Below are positions 6,895-8,563 of a stretch of DNA of 8,563 nt, piece by piece; within the stretch, counting starts at the first letter, position 1, and each line of letters begins with the position of its first letter. Source of the DNA: Candidatus Cloacimonadota bacterium (GTDB taxonomy: Bacteria; Cloacimonadota; Cloacimonadia; Cloacimonadales; TCS61); the NCBI GenBank assembly GCA_027858325.1, contig JAQICU010000262.1, forward strand, positions 1 through 8,563. Direction: 5' to 3'. Position numbers and translations under genes: made by a program. The notes under the pieces were generated by a model. That model was given only the letters and a program-made list of their open reading frames with translations. It was not told where the DNA came from and searched no databases.

Positions 6895-6930
6895 AAATGG
6901 TCCATCTGGTTGTTTCCTGATGAACCATTT
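6895..6930 (-). terminator. Hairpin terminator after the secreted-protein gene
   Basis: The arms at 6930-6916 and 6909-6895 form a 15-position stem around a 6-nt loop (AAACAA in the minus-strand RNA), with one A-A mismatch and one G-U pair. It starts 15 nt after the TAA stop of the gene ending at 6945. On the minus strand the stem ends in AUUU, and a longer T-run comes only about 15 nt later, so it is not a textbook terminator in that direction. On the plus strand it is followed at once by five T residues. It may act in either direction and insulate the pil operon. Confidence 0.6.
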
Positions 6931-6944
6931 TTACGTTTATGATA

Positions 6945-8366
6945 TTACTTCAAGAGAAGCATTCGTCTTGTACCTATCACTTTATCATCAGCAAGCAAGC
7001 GATAAAAATAGACGCCGGATGATACTGGTTTATTACTTTGATCAGTTCCCTGCCAGGTAACATCATGCTTTCCAATCTCCATATCACTATTTATTAAAGT
7101 TTTCACTTTTTGACCTCTCATATTGTAAATATTAAGGATTACATTCTCAGATGTTTGTGCTAAACTAAATAAAATTGTAGTCGTTGGATTGAAAGGATTA
7201 GGATAGTTCCCGCTAAGTTGAGTCTTTATTACCGGAATATCTCCAGCAGAAGCTGATGTTTTCTGGATAAGTGCCGAGAAAGCAGGTATTGATTCTACAC
7301 CATTTGTATAAACAGATCTAATAGCAAATTGATACGTAGCATTAGGAAGATCGATCCAGGCAAGATCTACATATACTGTATCTTCAACTCCCTCCGCAAT
7401 AAGTTCCCAACTACCTGGATCATTGTGTTGAGAATCATAGAATCTATAAATATTATATGATTCGAATCCCCTGCTTTCCGTTGTGTTACTTCTAAACTTT
7501 ACTTCAGGAATTTCCATATTTTCCGTTAGAGTATTTCCCATATTTATCCCATAGGCACGTACCATAAAGTTACGTTCATAATTTGGTCCAAAAGTGCTAA
7601 CCTCAGTCCAGCTACTGGCATTAGTCCAATTCTCTTTACAAAATTGGGTTCCAGCCTGAAATTCCCATGGTTCTCCAACTCCGTCATCCATTCCTATGGA
7701 AGTGTATTCATTCGGTGTAGAAACGCCGACAAAGAATCCTTCAAAAGCTTCCACGGGATCGGTGATTAAATGAATATTCCATTCATCATCTATATTATCT
7801 ATATAACCCGATTCATAAAGAACATTTTCAGTATTTGGCTGATTCGCTTCATCTAAGCCAAAGAGATAAAGTTTAACTTGATCGTGAGAGCCATATTGCG
7901 AACTGAGATACCAGTGAATTTCCTGAACAACCGCAACATTTGGATGAACAGCTCCGAAAACTGCATTTGCAGGCATTGAGTTATAACCCAATTGAAAACC
8001 AAAATCACCATCATCATAACGGAATTCGCCCCCACCCTGTCCGGGAGAACTCCAGGAAAGGGCAACCTCAGTTCCTGCTGGATTCTGAATTGCTTGAACA
8101 TTTCCCGGTGGATAAGCCAACTCATTTAAAATTATCGTTCCAATATCCAGCGCTGTGCTTCCCACGGATATTTCATCAATATAATTATCATAACCCTCAA
8201 AACTGATTTGAATATCATAAGTAATATTAGTGAATACATCTTCAATAATAAAATCACCATTAGCATTTGTTGTTGCTTGATAATTGGCAAATCCTGTAAT
8301 TTCAATTAAAGCGTTCTCCAAACCTATTTCGGGAAAGTCACTTCCAACTATGTGCCCCGAAACCAT
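6945..8366 (-). CDS. Secreted multidomain surface protein with C-terminal sorting domain; N-terminus missing
   Basis: The frame gives 473 residues from the ATG at 8366. Domains in order: a carboxypeptidase-regulatory-like beta-sandwich (about 1-75, with GLENALIEITG and NANGDFIIEDV), a linker, an aromatic/Gly-rich beta domain (about 113-275, with YDDGDFGFQLGY), an Fn3-like region (about 280-370, FESYNIYRF and YQFAIRSVYTNG), and a C-terminal FlgD-Ig/T9SS-like sorting domain (about 383-473) with NYPNPFNPTT at 387-396, SGVYFYRL and a final RRMLLLK. Such proteins are exported to the cell surface. No signal peptide exists, and the protein starts exactly at a domain edge; an in-frame TAA lies 16 nt upstream (8384-8382). 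GGAG at 8375-8372 could serve as an accidental ribosome site. I think this is the C-terminal part of a longer gene cut at about 8366. Confidence 0.75.
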   Translation of the reverse strand: MVSGHIVGSDFPEIGLENALIEITGFANYQATTNANGDFIIEDVFTNITYDIQISFEGYDNYIDEISVGSTALDIGTIILNELAYPPGNVQAIQNPAGTEVALSWSSPGQGGGEFRYDDGDFGFQLGYNSMPANAVFGAVHPNVAVVQEIHWYLSSQYGSHDQVKLYLFGLDEANQPNTENVLYESGYIDNIDDEWNIHLITDPVEAFEGFFVGVSTPNEYTSIGMDDGVGEPWEFQAGTQFCKENWTNASSWTEVSTFGPNYERNFMVRAYGINMGNTLTENMEIPEVKFRSNTTESRGFESYNIYRFYDSQHNDPGSWELIAEGVEDTVYVDLAWIDLPNATYQFAIRSVYTNGVESIPAFSALIQKTSASAGDIPVIKTQLSGNYPNPFNPTTTILFSLAQTSENVILNIYNMRGQKVKTLINSDMEIGKHDVTWQGTDQSNKPVSSGVYFYRLLADDKVIGTRRMLLLK

Positions 8367-8386
8367 TACAACTCCATATTTTTACA
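8362..8386. other. Apparent head-to-head junction between two coding fragments
   Basis: To the left, the minus strand codes for the start of a carboxypeptidase-regulatory-like domain (VSGHIVGSD). To the right, the plus strand codes for the middle of another beta domain (ITTPYFYNGGNLVVM). Neither fragment has a signal peptide or a convincing promoter, and there is no intergenic space between them, as divergent genes would need. The exact join is probably within about 10 nt of 8366. It may be an inversion breakpoint or a library/assembly chimera. Confidence 0.55.
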
Positions 8387-8563
8387 ATGGTGGTAACTTA
8401 GTTGTCATGGCTTTCCGTCCAATGGATACTCAAGGGTATGGTAAAACTGATTACTTTATTCACGATACGACACTTGAACATGAGGATAGAACAAGATATC
8501 AGCGTGATGATTTGGAGATTCTTGATCCGGCAAATCCGCCGGAGGTTAGTTTTACCAATGAAT
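8365..8563 (+). CDS. Internal fragment of a secreted Cloacimonadota-style protein (partial at both ends)
   Basis: A plus-strand frame stays open to the window edge, with an ATG at 8350 and no stop since 8281. The convincing protein begins near 8365 and includes TPYFYNGGNLVVMAFRPMDT, then DRTRYQRDDLEILDPANPP. I recognise this as the type of module found in the middle of long FCB/Cloacimonadota surface proteins, where the GGNLVVM strand is followed by a basic DRTRY segment and then, typically, a carboxypeptidase-regulatory-like domain. Residues from the 8350 ATG to 8364 are antisense to the neighbouring gene and do not resemble a signal peptide, so the true N-terminal part is missing. No minus-strand gene explains this stretch. 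Family recognition is from memory and not verified by search. Confidence 0.6.
   Translation, partial: MTTPYFYNGGNLVVMAFRPMDTQGYGKTDYFIHDTTLEHEDRTRYQRDDLEILDPANPPEVSFTNE

Noticed and set aside
7853..8206. Overlapping frames on both strands within the surface-protein gene (7853-8125 minus, 7940-8206 plus)
   Set aside because: The main minus-strand frame explains the sequence with recognisable domains; these alternatives do not resemble proteins.
8367..8384. The GGAG before the ATG at 8366 as proof of a complete gene start
   Set aside because: The spacing is acceptable, but the bases belong to the plus-strand coding fragment, and the protein would be a surface protein without an export signal, so a chance match is more likely.
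1..8563. CRISPR arrays, tRNA or rRNA genes, insertion sequences
   Set aside because: I found no spaced direct repeats, tRNA-like cloverleaf, rRNA stretches or transposase-like protein anywhere in the window.

Overview
The window is AT-rich chromosomal DNA. It is dominated by a type IV pilus (T4P) gene cluster read entirely on the minus strand, so biological order runs from high to low coordinates. A Gram-negative T4P inner-membrane platform (PilM, PilN and the start of a likely PilO) sits beside a secreted, multidomain surface protein ending in an NYPNPFNP-type FlgD-Ig/T9SS-like sorting domain. The right edge carries a GGNLVVMAFRPMDT-type module. This combination points to the FCB superphylum, most likely a Cloacimonadota (WWE1)-type bacterium. 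That assignment is inference from protein style, not from a marker gene.

Layout in transcription order: (1) 8366-6945, a C-terminal piece of a secreted protein with a carboxypeptidase-regulatory-like domain, an adhesin-like beta domain, an Fn3-like region and the sorting domain; a hairpin at 6895-6930 follows it. (2) 6894-6683, an AT-rich intergenic region holding a sigma-54-like GG-N10-GC element and a perfect AGGAGG in front of the pilin gene. (3) A compact, probably single operon: major-pilin-like gene (6682-6254), pilT (6235-5180), PilV-like prepilin (5178-4705), PilW-like prepilin (4702-4043), a very large PilX-like prepilin (4033-1742), pilM (1681-611), pilN (600-7) and the first codons of a pilO candidate (10-1). 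Most genes are 1-18 nt apart or overlap, with strong Shine-Dalgarno sequences often embedded in the end of the previous gene. The only larger internal gap is 60 nt, in front of pilM.

Working together: the pilin forms the fibre, the three minor prepilins probably form the initiation/tip complex, and the 763-residue PilX-like protein supplies a large exposed domain. PilM/PilN(/PilO) connect the cytoplasmic motors to the envelope, and PilT powers retraction. The extension ATPase PilB, platform PilC, secretin PilQ and peptidase PilD are not in the window.

The most unusual spot is about 8362-8386. Two protein fragments that I believe normally sit head-to-tail in one protein family meet there in opposite orientation: the minus-strand protein starts abruptly at a domain boundary with no signal peptide, and a plus-strand open frame starts abruptly inside a domain and runs off the end. 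This looks like an inversion breakpoint or an assembly/MDA chimera. Apart from it the window is a recognisable, if divergent, T4P locus. I do not see a wholly new system.
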